Below are positions 41,696-51,716 of a DNA stretch of 64,000 bases, piece by piece. This DNA is from Sinosporangium siamense. Its GTDB lineage: Bacteria > Actinomycetota > Actinomycetes > Streptosporangiales > Streptosporangiaceae. Below the pieces are notes generated by a model. It made no database searches. It was not told the origin of the DNA and saw nothing but the letters and a program-made list of their open reading frames with translations. The DNA is taken from the NCBI RefSeq assembly GCF_016863435.1, contig NZ_BOOW01000029.1, positions 62,001-126,000 on the forward strand, in the 5' to 3' direction. The position numbers and the translations under genes were made by a program. The number at the start of each line of letters is the position of its first letter. Positions within the stretch are counted from its first letter, which is position 1.

Positions 41696-42934
41696 ATGGA
41701 CAGTCAGCCGACTGCCGAGATCATCGATCAGGTCAAGGACATCCCCATCTACAGGGCCTCGATCGAACGGGGACATTTCCCCATCTTGGAGAAACCGGAG
41801 ATCGCCCGCGGCTTCCCCGACAACTGGATGACTCCGCCCCTCGCCGACGCCCTCGCGGCGGGAGAGGCGGAGTTCGTGCTCTCCACCGGCACCAACCACC
41901 CCCGGATGCAGATCGTCCGGCCGCCCTACTTCCTGCTGAAGACCTACTACAGGTTATGGAGCGAGCACCCCGACATCGGGGACACCTGGCGGCGCGACTG
42001 CCGCAGGGTCTCGCTCACCACCGTGCTGGCGACCGAGCACGTCGCCCGGGTCAACGCCAAAAGGCGCGGCACGACCCCCGCGAGCGTGCCGACCCTGGAC
42101 GAGCGCAGGCTCGACGAGCGCACCCTCTACCTCAACCTGCGGCTCGACCCCGAGCTGTGGCAGCGGGACGAGGTCGAGCGCATGATCGGCGAGATCCGCC
42201 TCATCCGCGACGCCCACCCGGACGGCCTCTACCACCTCGACTGCTCCGGCTACTACCTGGCGCACCTGGTGCGCAAAGCCGTCGCCTGGGGGCTCTGGGA
42301 GTCCTTCCCGATGCCGGCGAGCATCGTCACCGCCTACGAATACACCCCGGCCAACGTGCGGGCCTACCTGGAGCGCCACTTCGACTGCCCCGTCGTCGAC
42401 CTGTTCGGCAGCACCGAACTCGGCTACATGTTCTACAGCGACCGCCACGGCCGCTATGTGCCGCACCTCGACAAGATGAGTCTGGAGCTGATCCCGGTCG
42501 TCCCCGGCAGCGAGATCCACTCGCTCATCGTGACGAGCGTGCGCAATCCCTACATGCCGCTGATTCGCTACCGCTCCGGTGACTGCGTGCGCACCCACGA
42601 CGGCACGCCCGACCCGGCCAAGGTGTCGAGGTTCTGCGGCAGGGAGAAGGAGTTGCTGGCGACCCCCGCCGGGCTCGTCTCCCACGGCGACGCCGACGGC
42701 TGCGTCTCCGCCGCCTCGCCGCGCGTCTTCGTCTACCGGCTGCGGATGACCGGGCAGGCCGAAGGCCGCCTCGACTACACCACCTTCGACGGCATGCCGC
42801 TGTCGGCCACCGAGATCCAGGCGTGGGACAAGCACACCCAGGAACTGACCGGCCTGCGGTTCGAGACCGCCCACCGCGATCTCGTCCCGATCGGGAACTC
42901 CGGGAAGTACGCCTGGCTCTCGACGGGCTTCTAG
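41696..42934 (+). CDS. PaaK/coenzyme F390 synthetase-like adenylate-forming enzyme
   Basis: 412 residues from ATG 41696 (GAAGG six bases upstream). Adenylate-forming core motifs are recognisable though divergent: STGTNHPRMQI in place of the TSGTTGKP loop, VVDLFGSTELGYMFY (A5), IRYRSGDCVRTHDG (A7) and a C-terminal GKYAWLS that can supply the A10 Lys. Size is close to phenylacetate-CoA ligase (about 440). It should activate a carboxylic acid as acyl-AMP. The nearest gene is the 38-residue peptide, so acylation of that peptide or activation of its C-terminus is a reasonable inference. No CoA-dependent partner genes adjoin. Confidence 0.75.
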   Translation: MDSQPTAEIIDQVKDIPIYRASIERGHFPILEKPEIARGFPDNWMTPPLADALAAGEAEFVLSTGTNHPRMQIVRPPYFLLKTYYRLWSEHPDIGDTWRRDCRRVSLTTVLATEHVARVNAKRRGTTPASVPTLDERRLDERTLYLNLRLDPELWQRDEVERMIGEIRLIRDAHPDGLYHLDCSGYYLAHLVRKAVAWGLWESFPMPASIVTAYEYTPANVRAYLERHFDCPVVDLFGSTELGYMFYSDRHGRYVPHLDKMSLELIPVVPGSEIHSLIVTSVRNPYMPLIRYRSGDCVRTHDGTPDPAKVSRFCGREKELLATPAGLVSHGDADGCVSAASPRVFVYRLRMTGQAEGRLDYTTFDGMPLSATEIQAWDKHTQELTGLRFETAHRDLVPIGNSGKYAWLSTGF

Positions 42935-43030
42935 CCCATCACACGGGCCATACAGCCAGGCTCAATAACGGCGAAGGGCAGAAACCGCCGCGGATCGTAC
43001 GGCGGAGCCGCACTTGCCGTCCCGGAAGCG

Positions 43031-43072
43031 CACCCGGTGGGGCGGCGCCCTCTGAGGGCGCCCCACCGGGTG
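43031..43072. terminator. Bidirectional terminator
   Basis: CACCCGGTGGGGCG / CGCCCCACCGGGTG, a perfect 14-bp stem with a smaller CCCTC-GAGGG element in the loop. It lies between the convergent adenylate-forming enzyme and LysE genes. Confidence 0.75.
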
Positions 43073-43077
43073 ATCGT

Positions 43078-43725
43078 CTAGTCCTTGCGGCCGGTGACCG
43101 CGATGGTGAGGCCGAGGCCGATCATGCTCAGGCCGCCGGCCCAGCCCACGGCGGCGAGCCGGCGGGGGGAGCGGGCGAACCAGGTGCGGGCGCCGGCCGC
43201 GGCGAGGCCCCACACCGTGTCGCAGACGACCGCGATCACGTTGAAGATCAGGCCGAGGACCAGCATCTGAAGGGCGGCACTGCCCTGGTCCCGGTCGACG
43301 AACTGGGGGAGTACGGCGGCGAAGAACACGATCGTCTTGGGATTGGCGACGCCGACGGCGAAGCCCTCCCACAGGGTGCGCATGCCGCTGCGCGCGGGAG
43401 TCTCGTCGGCGGTCACGCCGCGGAGGGTCCCGCGTTCGCGCACCGCCTTGATCCCTAGATAGACGAGGTATGCTGCGCCGATCAACTTCAGAGCCGTGAA
43501 GAAGACGACGGAGCGCTCCACGATGGCCCCGACCCCGAACGCCACAGCCACCACAAGGACATAGGCCCCCAACGTGTTGCCCACGACGGTGGTCAGTGCG
43601 GCGCGGCGCCCGTGCGCCAGCGCACGGCCGATGACGAACAACACACTGGGCCCTGGGATCACGATGAGCACCAGGGACATAACGGCAAATGCCAACATTT
43701 GGTCTAACGACACCACGGGGCACAT
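43078..43725 (-). CDS. LysE/RhtB-family amino-acid exporter
   Basis: 215 residues, about six transmembrane helices. The family start LAFAVMSLVLIVIPGPSVLFVIGRAL with the conserved PGP, then TTVVGNTLGAYVLVVAVAFGVGAIV, LKLIGAAYLVYLGIKAVRE and GFAVGVANPKTIVFFAAVLPQF with the NPK motif. Exports amino acids or derivatives across the inner membrane. Start uncertain (ATG 43725, GTG 43716/43713 or ATG 43698), none with a good ribosome site. Divergent from a GntR-TetR regulator and probably controlled by it. Confidence 0.82.
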   Translation of the reverse strand: MCPVVSLDQMLAFAVMSLVLIVIPGPSVLFVIGRALAHGRRAALTTVVGNTLGAYVLVVAVAFGVGAIVERSVVFFTALKLIGAAYLVYLGIKAVRERGTLRGVTADETPARSGMRTLWEGFAVGVANPKTIVFFAAVLPQFVDRDQGSAALQMLVLGLIFNVIAVVCDTVWGLAAAGARTWFARSPRRLAAVGWAGGLSMIGLGLTIAVTGRKD

Positions 43726-43991
43726 CGTAAGCACGGCGACCAGGCGTATATCCAGCGATTTAGTCCGGATGTTGCCGCAATTGTGGACTTGTTCCGTGAG
43801 CCCGCCCGGACCGATCCAATCCCGGCAGGGGCCCGGACCCCCACCATGCGTCGCCAGTACGCTACGCCGCCCCTGGTCACCCGCCCGTTGCGGCACTCTC
43901 CGCTGTTGTGTTCGAGCATCAGAATGTACGGTGCACGCATGCACTGTTCGCACCCTAGGTCGCGCTATCTCCAGGGGGTACGCCCCGCAGT

Positions 43992-44080
43992 GCACTAGTG
44001 CTGGATCGCAGGGTGCCGGAGTGAAGTCAGCTGGCGAAACGTCTTGCCGCAGGGCGATGGGCAGGGTAGTGCACTAGTGC
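43992..44080. promoter_or_regulatory. Twin GCACTAGTGC operators
   Basis: The 10-bp palindrome GCACTAGTGC occurs at 43992-44001 and 44071-44080, each preceded by AGT, with 79 bases between their starts. The second is ~14 bases before the regulator's GTG. They are the likely binding sites of its GntR domain. Confidence 0.75.
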
Positions 44081-44093
44081 GGAGGAGACGCAG

Positions 44094-45062
44094 GTGAGCG
44101 AGCGGGAAGTGCCGCGCTACATGCAGATCGTTGCAGAGCTGCGGCAGCGGATCGCGATGGGAGAGTTGTCGCCGGGGGAGCGGGTGCCCCCCACCCGCGA
44201 GATCATGCAACTCTGGGGGGTCGCCATGGCGACCGCCACCAAGGTGCTCACCGAGCTTCGCCGCCAAGGTCTCGTCCGCGTCGTGCCGGGGGTCGGCACC
44301 ATCGTCGACGTGCGGCAGGTGGGCCCCGAGGTCCTTCCCTCCACCCGCCAGGCTCCCGCGCCCTCCATCCGCCGCGCGCCCACGCCCGACCACGCCCTCA
44401 CCCTCGACCGCATCGTCGCCGCCGCCATCGCGGTCGCCGACGAGGAGGGCCTGGCCGCCACCTCGATGCGCCGCGTCGCCACCGAGCTCGGCGTGGCGAC
44501 GATGTCGCTCTACCGTCATGTGCCGGGCAAGGAACGTCTGCTGATGCACATGATGTGCGCCGTGCTCGCCGAGGCCAGGTTCCCCGCCGACCCGCCGGCC
44601 AGCTGGCGGGTGCGGCTGGAGATCGCCGCACGGCTCCTGTGGGACCTGTTCCGGCGGCACCCGTGGCTCGCGGCCGCCCTGTCGCGGATCCGTCCTCAGC
44701 CGCTCGCCGCGTCTCTGCCCTACACCGAGTGGGTGCTCGCCACCCTGGAGGAGAACGGCGTCGACCTGCCCACGGCGTTCACCGTCGACCTGACGTTGTT
44801 CAACTATGTGCGCGGTGTCGCGGTCAACCTCACGGAATCCGACCCCGTGGAGCTGTGCGACACGGCGAACGGCGGGTGGGCCGGGCAACATGACCATTTT
44901 CTCGCGGGCCTGGCCCGCGGCGGGTTTCCCGCCACGCAGCGGTTCGCCAGGATAGACTACGACTTCGACCTCGACGAGCTCTTCGAATTCGGCCTGCAAC
45001 GCCTGCTCGACGGCTTTTCACCGCTCATCTGCGACGAACCCCCATGTCACCGGACCGGCTGA
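44094..45062 (+). CDS. Regulator with both GntR and TetR domains
   Basis: 322 residues, GTG start with GGAGG upstream. Residues ~5-72 are a GntR winged helix (RYMQIVAELRQRIAMGELSPGERVPPTREIMQLWGVAMATATKVLTELRRQGLVRVVPGVGT). After a Pro-rich linker, residues ~100-150 are a TetR helix-turn-helix (LDRIVAAAIAVADEEGLAATSMRRVATELGVATMSLYRHVPGKERLLMHM), then a TetR_C-type ligand domain. Two DNA-binding units in one chain could bridge the twin operators. Probably represses the divergent exporter gene and itself. Confidence 0.87.
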   Translation: MSEREVPRYMQIVAELRQRIAMGELSPGERVPPTREIMQLWGVAMATATKVLTELRRQGLVRVVPGVGTIVDVRQVGPEVLPSTRQAPAPSIRRAPTPDHALTLDRIVAAAIAVADEEGLAATSMRRVATELGVATMSLYRHVPGKERLLMHMMCAVLAEARFPADPPASWRVRLEIAARLLWDLFRRHPWLAAALSRIRPQPLAASLPYTEWVLATLEENGVDLPTAFTVDLTLFNYVRGVAVNLTESDPVELCDTANGGWAGQHDHFLAGLARGGFPATQRFARIDYDFDLDELFEFGLQRLLDGFSPLICDEPPCHRTG

Positions 45063-45236
45063 CCACGGCGGCGCCGGCGCCGGGGCAGGTCGCCGCGGCG
45101 GTCGGCACCTGCGTGAGAGGCCGGCCGCCGACCGCCTCAGAGTCCACATATATCCCACCTGCGCCACCTTCACGCGGCTAGCCTGGGTAGCCCATTCCGC
45201 ACCGGCGGTGGGCGCATCCCCTGGGAGACAAGTGCC

Positions 45237-45785
45237 ATGACGATCGCGATCGCCGTGTCGGCCGCGCTGGTGGTGGTCCTCGTGACGATCGGCACGCTGC
45301 TCGGGCGGCGCCTGCCGGTCGGGCACCGCACCACCACCCGGGTGCGCCTGAGGCGCAAACCCGCGGCGGTGTGGAAGGTCCTTGCCAACATGGAGGCATA
45401 TCCCGCCTGGCGGCCCGAGCTGAGCCAGGTCGAGAAGCTGCCCGACGAGAACGGCAAGCCGCGGTGGCGGCAGCACGAGGGCGGCGACAAGACGACCTAC
45501 GAGCTGGTGGAGGCCGCCTCTCCGCACCGCCTGGTGTTCCGCGTCACCGGCGGCAGACGCTCGTACGGCGGAAGCCAGGCATACGAGATCACCCGATCGC
45601 CGACCGGGTGCACCGTCACCCTCACCGAGCACGGCGAGGTCTACAACCCCGTGCTCCGCCTCCTCTACCGCCACCTCGTGGGTCACGGCACGACGGCCAG
45701 GCGCACGCTGAAGGCCCTCGCCGCCCGTTTCGGCGAGGAAGCAGCGATCGAGGACGTCACCCCCGGCGACGCTCAGCCGGGCTGA
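45237..45785 (+). CDS. SRPBCC-fold lipid/ligand-binding protein, membrane anchored
   Basis: 182 residues. One N-terminal transmembrane helix (TIAIAVSAALVVVLVTIGTLLG), then a START/polyketide-cyclase-like domain (TTRVRLRRKPAAVWKVLANMEAYPAWRPELSQVEKLP...YEITRSPTGCTVTLTEHGEVYNPVLRLLYRHLVGHGTTARRTLKALAARFG). It binds a hydrophobic ligand by analogy; which one is not known. Its end overlaps the convergent gene by 29 bases. Confidence 0.82.
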   Translation: MTIAIAVSAALVVVLVTIGTLLGRRLPVGHRTTTRVRLRRKPAAVWKVLANMEAYPAWRPELSQVEKLPDENGKPRWRQHEGGDKTTYELVEAASPHRLVFRVTGGRRSYGGSQAYEITRSPTGCTVTLTEHGEVYNPVLRLLYRHLVGHGTTARRTLKALAARFGEEAAIEDVTPGDAQPG

Positions 45786-46116
45786 CCGGCGGCCCGCCCT
45801 GCCTGCCGCGCCCCCGCCTGCGGCGTATCAGCACGCCGAGGTCGGCCACGGCGATCAGGGCGAGCAGGCCCATCACCACCGACCAGCCGGTCCACCCCGC
45901 CACGGCCGCGACGACGGCGAACGCCGAGCACACCACCAGCCCGAAGGCGGCCAGAACCATGCGCAGGCCGACGGCGCTGCGCGGGCGCTCCATGGTGGGC
46001 GAGATCTCCGACCAGATCCGGTCGCCGAGCCGCGTCCGGTCCAGACCGGCGTGCCCGGGCCTGCCGGGCTCGTGCCGTTCCGGGCCGGGGTCGTGGGGCA
46101 CGGGTTCGCGGGCCAT
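45757..46116 (-). CDS. Small two-helix membrane protein (DUF6343-like)
   Basis: 119 residues with a charged N-terminus (DRTRLGDRIWSEISPTMERPRSAVGLRM) followed by two membrane helices and a basic tail (RRRRGRGRQGG). Pattern and size resemble the DUF6343 group of actinobacterial membrane proteins, as far as I can judge by eye. It lies 16 bases downstream of the next minus-strand gene. Function unknown. Confidence 0.6.
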   Translation of the reverse strand: MAREPVPHDPGPERHEPGRPGHAGLDRTRLGDRIWSEISPTMERPRSAVGLRMVLAAFGLVVCSAFAVVAAVAGWTGWSVVMGLLALIAVADLGVLIRRRRGRGRQGGPPVSPAERRRG

Positions 46117-46132
46117 CGGGTTTCGGGCCTCG

Positions 46133-46453
46133 CTACCTGAGGGCTCTCTCCAGCTGGGCCTTGGTCATGCCGGAGCGGCCCTTGACGTTGCGGCGCCGGG
46201 CCTCTTCGTAGAGCTGGTCGCGGGTGGGGCCGCCGGCTCCCTTGTGGGAGCGCAGGCCGCCGCGCCTGCCGGAGGAGATGTCCTTCACCGAGGTGCGGCT
46301 CGCAGTGCGGGACTCTCCGGCGCGGGCGCGTTCCTTGTTCACGGTGCGGGCCGCGATCTCGGTGGCGCGCTTGGGGCTTTCGCCGCGTTTGCGGGCGCTC
46401 TTCTTGATGTGCTCGTATTGCCGCTCCCGCTTGGGGCTGGAACCACGAGGCAT
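46133..46453 (-). CDS. Basic 'plasmid stabilization'-type protein
   Basis: 106 residues, strongly basic: MPRGSSPKRERQYEHIKKSA...EIAARTVNKERARAGESRTAS...SGRRGGLRSHKGAGGPT then a C-terminal SAP/Rho-N-like motif RDQLYEEARRRNVKGRSGMT-KAQLERALR. Chromosomal relatives in actinobacteria are commonly named plasmid stabilization proteins; nucleic-acid binding is likely from the C-terminal motif. Ribosome site GGAGG precedes it. Probably stress or envelope linked; no proof. Confidence 0.75.
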   Translation of the reverse strand: MPRGSSPKRERQYEHIKKSARKRGESPKRATEIAARTVNKERARAGESRTASRTSVKDISSGRRGGLRSHKGAGGPTRDQLYEEARRRNVKGRSGMTKAQLERALR

Positions 46454-46531
46454 GGCACTCCGCCTCCTCCACTGGATGAACGTGCCTTATGTCCTATTTG
46501 TGGCGCTACCCAGTGCGGCAGAGCTGACACA

Positions 46532-46810
46532 TCACGGCGTAGGCGTGCGCGCGGGCTCGTTGTAGACGATATGCGGCCTGCTGCGATATTGGTTGAGGGC
46601 CCAAAGACCGATGATGTCGGCGGCGGCGAACACCAGCACCACCAGGGCGATCAGCGCGATCCGCCGTCTGCGCTCGCGGCGCCGCCACTCGCCCGACACC
46701 TTCGTGTAGGCGTCGGGCGCGGCGCGCACGGTGCCGGCGAGGCCGTCAAGGGCCGCGCGCAACTGCTCCTCGGTGCTTGAGTGCTCTTCGGTGTTGGGGG
46801 GGCCGGTCAA
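46532..46810 (-). CDS. Single-pass membrane protein, possible anti-sigma partner
   Basis: 92 residues: a cytosolic helical part (STEEQLRAALDGLAGTVRAAPDAYTKVSGEWRRRERRRR), one transmembrane helix (IALIALVVLVFAAADIIGLWAL) and a short outside tail. It starts within the sigma-factor stop (ATGA). Size and position suit a small anti-sigma or accessory protein; no zinc-anti-sigma HxxxCxxC motif is present. Confidence 0.65.
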   Translation of the reverse strand: MTGPPNTEEHSSTEEQLRAALDGLAGTVRAAPDAYTKVSGEWRRRERRRRIALIALVVLVFAAADIIGLWALNQYRSRPHIVYNEPARTPTP

Positions 46811-47334
46811 CGTCGATCCTCCATGATCTTGGTCAGGGTGGCCATGCCGCGACTGGTGTGTGTCTTCACGGACCCGCAGGAGATGCCCATGGCGTCGGCG
46901 ATGTCGCTCTCGCAGAGCCCGAGCCAGAACCGCAGCACCAGCGCCTCGCGCTGCCGCGCGGAAAGCCGGCCCAGGGCCTCGATCAGCGCCCTCTGGTCGT
47001 CGTGCAGCAGCGCGACGGACTCCGCCGACCGCTCAAGCTCGGCGGTCCGGGCGGCGTGTTTCCTGGCGACCTGCAGGCGGCGCAGCCGCATCCGGGTCAG
47101 GTTGCAGACCACGGAGCGGAGGTAGGGCAAGGCGGCTTCCGCCGTACGCAACCGGTTCCACCTGCGGTGCAGCTGGCAGAACGCCTCGGCGACGATGTCC
47201 TCGGCGTCGTCGGCGCCGAGCAGCACCGCCAGCCGCAGCAGCCCGGTGTAGTGCGTGTTGAACAGGGTGGTCAGCGCGGCCTCACGCCCTTCGCCGGAGA
47301 CGAGAGGCGCGGTGGCGGCGGGGGGCGCGGTCAT
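46807..47334 (-). CDS. ECF RNA polymerase sigma factor (SigE-like family)
   Basis: 175 residues. Region 2: ALTTLFNTHYTGLLRLAVLLGADDAEDIVAEAFCQLHRRWNRL...PYLRSVVCNLTRMRLRR. Region 4: LIEALGRLSARQREALVLRFWLGLCESDIADAMGISCGSVKTHTSRGMATL. Start overlaps the symporter stop by four bases, and its stop overlaps the membrane-protein gene. Three coupled genes tie a transporter to its sigma factor. Confidence 0.88.
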   Translation of the reverse strand: MTAPPAATAPLVSGEGREAALTTLFNTHYTGLLRLAVLLGADDAEDIVAEAFCQLHRRWNRLRTAEAALPYLRSVVCNLTRMRLRRLQVARKHAARTAELERSAESVALLHDDQRALIEALGRLSARQREALVLRFWLGLCESDIADAMGISCGSVKTHTSRGMATLTKIMEDRR

Positions 47335-48863
47335 CGTGTCGTCTCCGCTCCGGGTGGCAGGCGCAGCGGGGCTCTCAGCGGCCCGTCCAGCCGGTTGAAG
47401 ACCGGCGTGAGCGCGGCGACCACCGCCAGGTTGAGGACCAGGGCGACCACCGCGGCGTACACCTGCATCTCCTGTCCGCCCAGCCCCACCGGCACCACCG
47501 ACGAGAAACCCCCCCGAACCACCATGAACGTGCCCGCCGCCATCCCCGCTGCCCACCCCGCCAGCAACGCGCGGCGGTGCGGGCGGCGGGCGAGCACGCC
47601 GAACGCGACGGCGGGGAAGGTCTGCAGGATCCACACCCCGCCCAGCAGCTGCAGGTTGATGGCGTCCTGATCGCGCAGCCCGAACACGAACACCACCGCC
47701 CCCGCCTTCGCCACCAGCGACACCATCTGCGCGATCCGGGTCTGGTGCTTGGGGGTGGCGGTCGGGTGGAGGTACTCGACGTAGATGTTGCGGACGAACG
47801 ACGTCGCCACGGCGATCGACATGACCGCCGCGGGCACCAGCGCCCCCACCACGACCGCGCCGAAGACCAGCCCGGTCACCGCCGCCGGCATCACTTCCGC
47901 CACCAGCAGGGGGACCGCGTCCTCCGCGCCGAGGGACGGCGTCCTGATCCCGACGGCCAGGGCCGCCACGCCGAGCAGCGCGAACAGCCCGAGCATGCCC
48001 GTCCACGCCGGCAGGCCCACCGCCGTACGGCGCAGCGTGCCCGGCCCGGCGGCGGCGAAGGCGACGGTCAGCACGTGCGGATACATCAGCAGGGCGAGGG
48101 CCGACCCGACGGCCAGGGTGGCGTAGACCGGGAACTGCCCCGGGTCCAGCATCAGCGACGCCTGCGGCATGCCCTCACCGGCCGACGCGCGCCCGGCCGC
48201 GGTGAACATCGGCCCGGGACCGCCGAACCGGCCCAGCACCACCGCCCACACCGCGACCGCGGCGCCGGTCACGGCGACCCCCTTCATCACCGAGATCACC
48301 GCGGGCGCCCGCAGTCCGTGCCGGTAGGTTGCCACCGCCAGCACCGCGAACACCGCGACCAGCGCCAGATCGCCGGACATCCCGCCCGGATACAGGCCAC
48401 CGGCGGTCAGCACCCCGCGCACCCCGACGAGCTGCAACGCGATGTAGGGCATGGTCGCCAGCACCCCGGTCGCGGCGACGGCCAGCGCCAGCGGGGGCGA
48501 ACCGTACGTCCCGCGCACGAAGTCGGCCGGAGTGAGGTGCCCGTGCCGCCGCGCCGCCGCCCACAGCCGGGGCAGCAGCACGAACGCCACCGGATAGACG
48601 ATCACGGTGTACGGCAGAGCGAAGAAGCCAAGCGCGCCCGTGCCGTACACCAGGCTCGGCACCGCGGCGAAGGTGTAGGCGGTGTAGATCGTGCCACCCA
48701 GCAGGAACCACGTGATCGCGGTGCCGAACCCCCGGTCGGCGACCGCCCAGCTCTCCAGGGTGGGCAGTTCGGGGGCGGGGCGGAGCCTGCGGGCCGCGAC
48801 CGCGAGCAGCGACGTGCCGCCGAGCACAACCAGGAACATCACCGCAGTCCACGGCTCAATCAT
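47331..48863 (-). CDS. Sodium:solute symporter family transporter
   Basis: 510 residues from ATG 48863. About 13 transmembrane helices in the SSS order. Core: ESWAVADRGFGTAITWFLLGGTIYTAYTFAAVPSLVYGTG (TM1 sodium site), FALPYTVIVYPVAFVLLPRLWAAARRHGHLTPADFVRGTYGS, and the TM8-like VVVGALVPAAVMSIAVATSFVRNIYVEYL. Relatives (MctC type) take up monocarboxylates such as acetate or pyruvate and usually follow a DUF3311 gene. Here DUF3311 is divergent at 49031. Substrate inferred only. Confidence 0.85.
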   Translation of the reverse strand: MIEPWTAVMFLVVLGGTSLLAVAARRLRPAPELPTLESWAVADRGFGTAITWFLLGGTIYTAYTFAAVPSLVYGTGALGFFALPYTVIVYPVAFVLLPRLWAAARRHGHLTPADFVRGTYGSPPLALAVAATGVLATMPYIALQLVGVRGVLTAGGLYPGGMSGDLALVAVFAVLAVATYRHGLRAPAVISVMKGVAVTGAAVAVWAVVLGRFGGPGPMFTAAGRASAGEGMPQASLMLDPGQFPVYATLAVGSALALLMYPHVLTVAFAAAGPGTLRRTAVGLPAWTGMLGLFALLGVAALAVGIRTPSLGAEDAVPLLVAEVMPAAVTGLVFGAVVVGALVPAAVMSIAVATSFVRNIYVEYLHPTATPKHQTRIAQMVSLVAKAGAVVFVFGLRDQDAINLQLLGGVWILQTFPAVAFGVLARRPHRRALLAGWAAGMAAGTFMVVRGGFSSVVPVGLGGQEMQVYAAVVALVLNLAVVAALTPVFNRLDGPLRAPLRLPPGAETTR

Positions 48864-49030
48864 CAGCAGGCACCGTCCACCAGCTCGCGGCCTCACACAG
48901 TTGTTGTGAACCACCTTGGAGCGGTTGACAGGAGAAGTCTGCGAAATCTCATAGAATTCGGCGTCAACCTAACCGCCCACCTTGACAACCCTTCCAACAA
49001 ACGACGTGGAAGACCCTGTGGAGGGTGGGT

Positions 49031-49273
49031 ATGGCGAAGCCGGCGCGACACATCGCCTCCGGAATCTGCCTGGCCGTGCCGGTCGCGGCGCTGCTGTGGG
49101 TGCCCTGGTATCCGCATGAGGCGCCGCACCTGGCCGGAATACCGTTCTTCTTCTGGTATCAGCTTGCCTGGGTGCCGGGGAGCATGGTGTTCATGGCCGC
49201 CGCCTACCTTCTCAGGCGCGGCGCGGACCGCAGCTCCGATCACCCCCCGCGCGACCGCCGTCGTCGTCCATAA
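49031..49273 (+). CDS. DUF3311 membrane protein
   Basis: 80 residues, two transmembrane helices (HIASGICLAVPVAALLWVPWY and FFFWYQLAWVPGSMVFMAAAYLLRR) with the FFxWYQLxWV motif of DUF3311. GGAGGG lies seven bases before ATG 49031. The family normally precedes sodium:solute symporters. Here it precedes cstA on the plus strand while the symporter points the other way. Probably a small accessory subunit. Confidence 0.82.
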   Translation: MAKPARHIASGICLAVPVAALLWVPWYPHEAPHLAGIPFFFWYQLAWVPGSMVFMAAAYLLRRGADRSSDHPPRDRRRRP

Positions 49274-49306
49274 CGCTGCTCCCTGCCGCATTCAGGAGGA
49301 TTCTCC

Positions 49307-51474
<2,168 letters not shown>

Positions 51475-51478
<4 letters not shown>

Positions 51479-51651
51479 AGGCCGGGGCGGTGCTGCGCTT
51501 CCTGCGCTGGTATCTCCGTGAGGTGACCGGCGAGGGCGAATACGACAAATATCTCGCCCGGCACACGCACGGCACCCCGCTGTCCCGGCGCGAGTTCGAG
51601 CGGCGCCGCTCCGACCAGCGGGAGAAGGGCTCCGCGATGCGCTGCTGCTGA
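51475..51651 (+). CDS. YbdD/YjiX-family small protein
   Basis: 58 residues: LRFLRWYLREVTGEGEYDKYLARHTHGTPLSRREFERRRSDQREKG, the typical short partner encoded directly after CstA/BtsT transporters, here with a CC end (MRCC). Starts inside the cstA stop. Presumably needed for transport. Confidence 0.88.
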
Positions 51652-51677
51652 AGTTCATCCGGCTCCGCTCGACATGC

Positions 51678-51715
51678 GGACCGATCCTGTCCTCAATAGG
51701 GGACAGGATCGGTCC
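51678..51715. promoter_or_regulatory. Perfect 15-bp inverted repeat before the epoxide-hydrolase start
   Basis: GGACCGATCCTGTCC (51678-51692) and GGACAGGATCGGTCC (51701-51715) with eight bases between. It ends one base before the ATG at 51717 and replaces any Shine-Dalgarno. It could end the cstA transcript, be a repressor operator, or be an mRNA hairpin hiding the start. Confidence 0.6.
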
Positions 51716-51716
51716 C

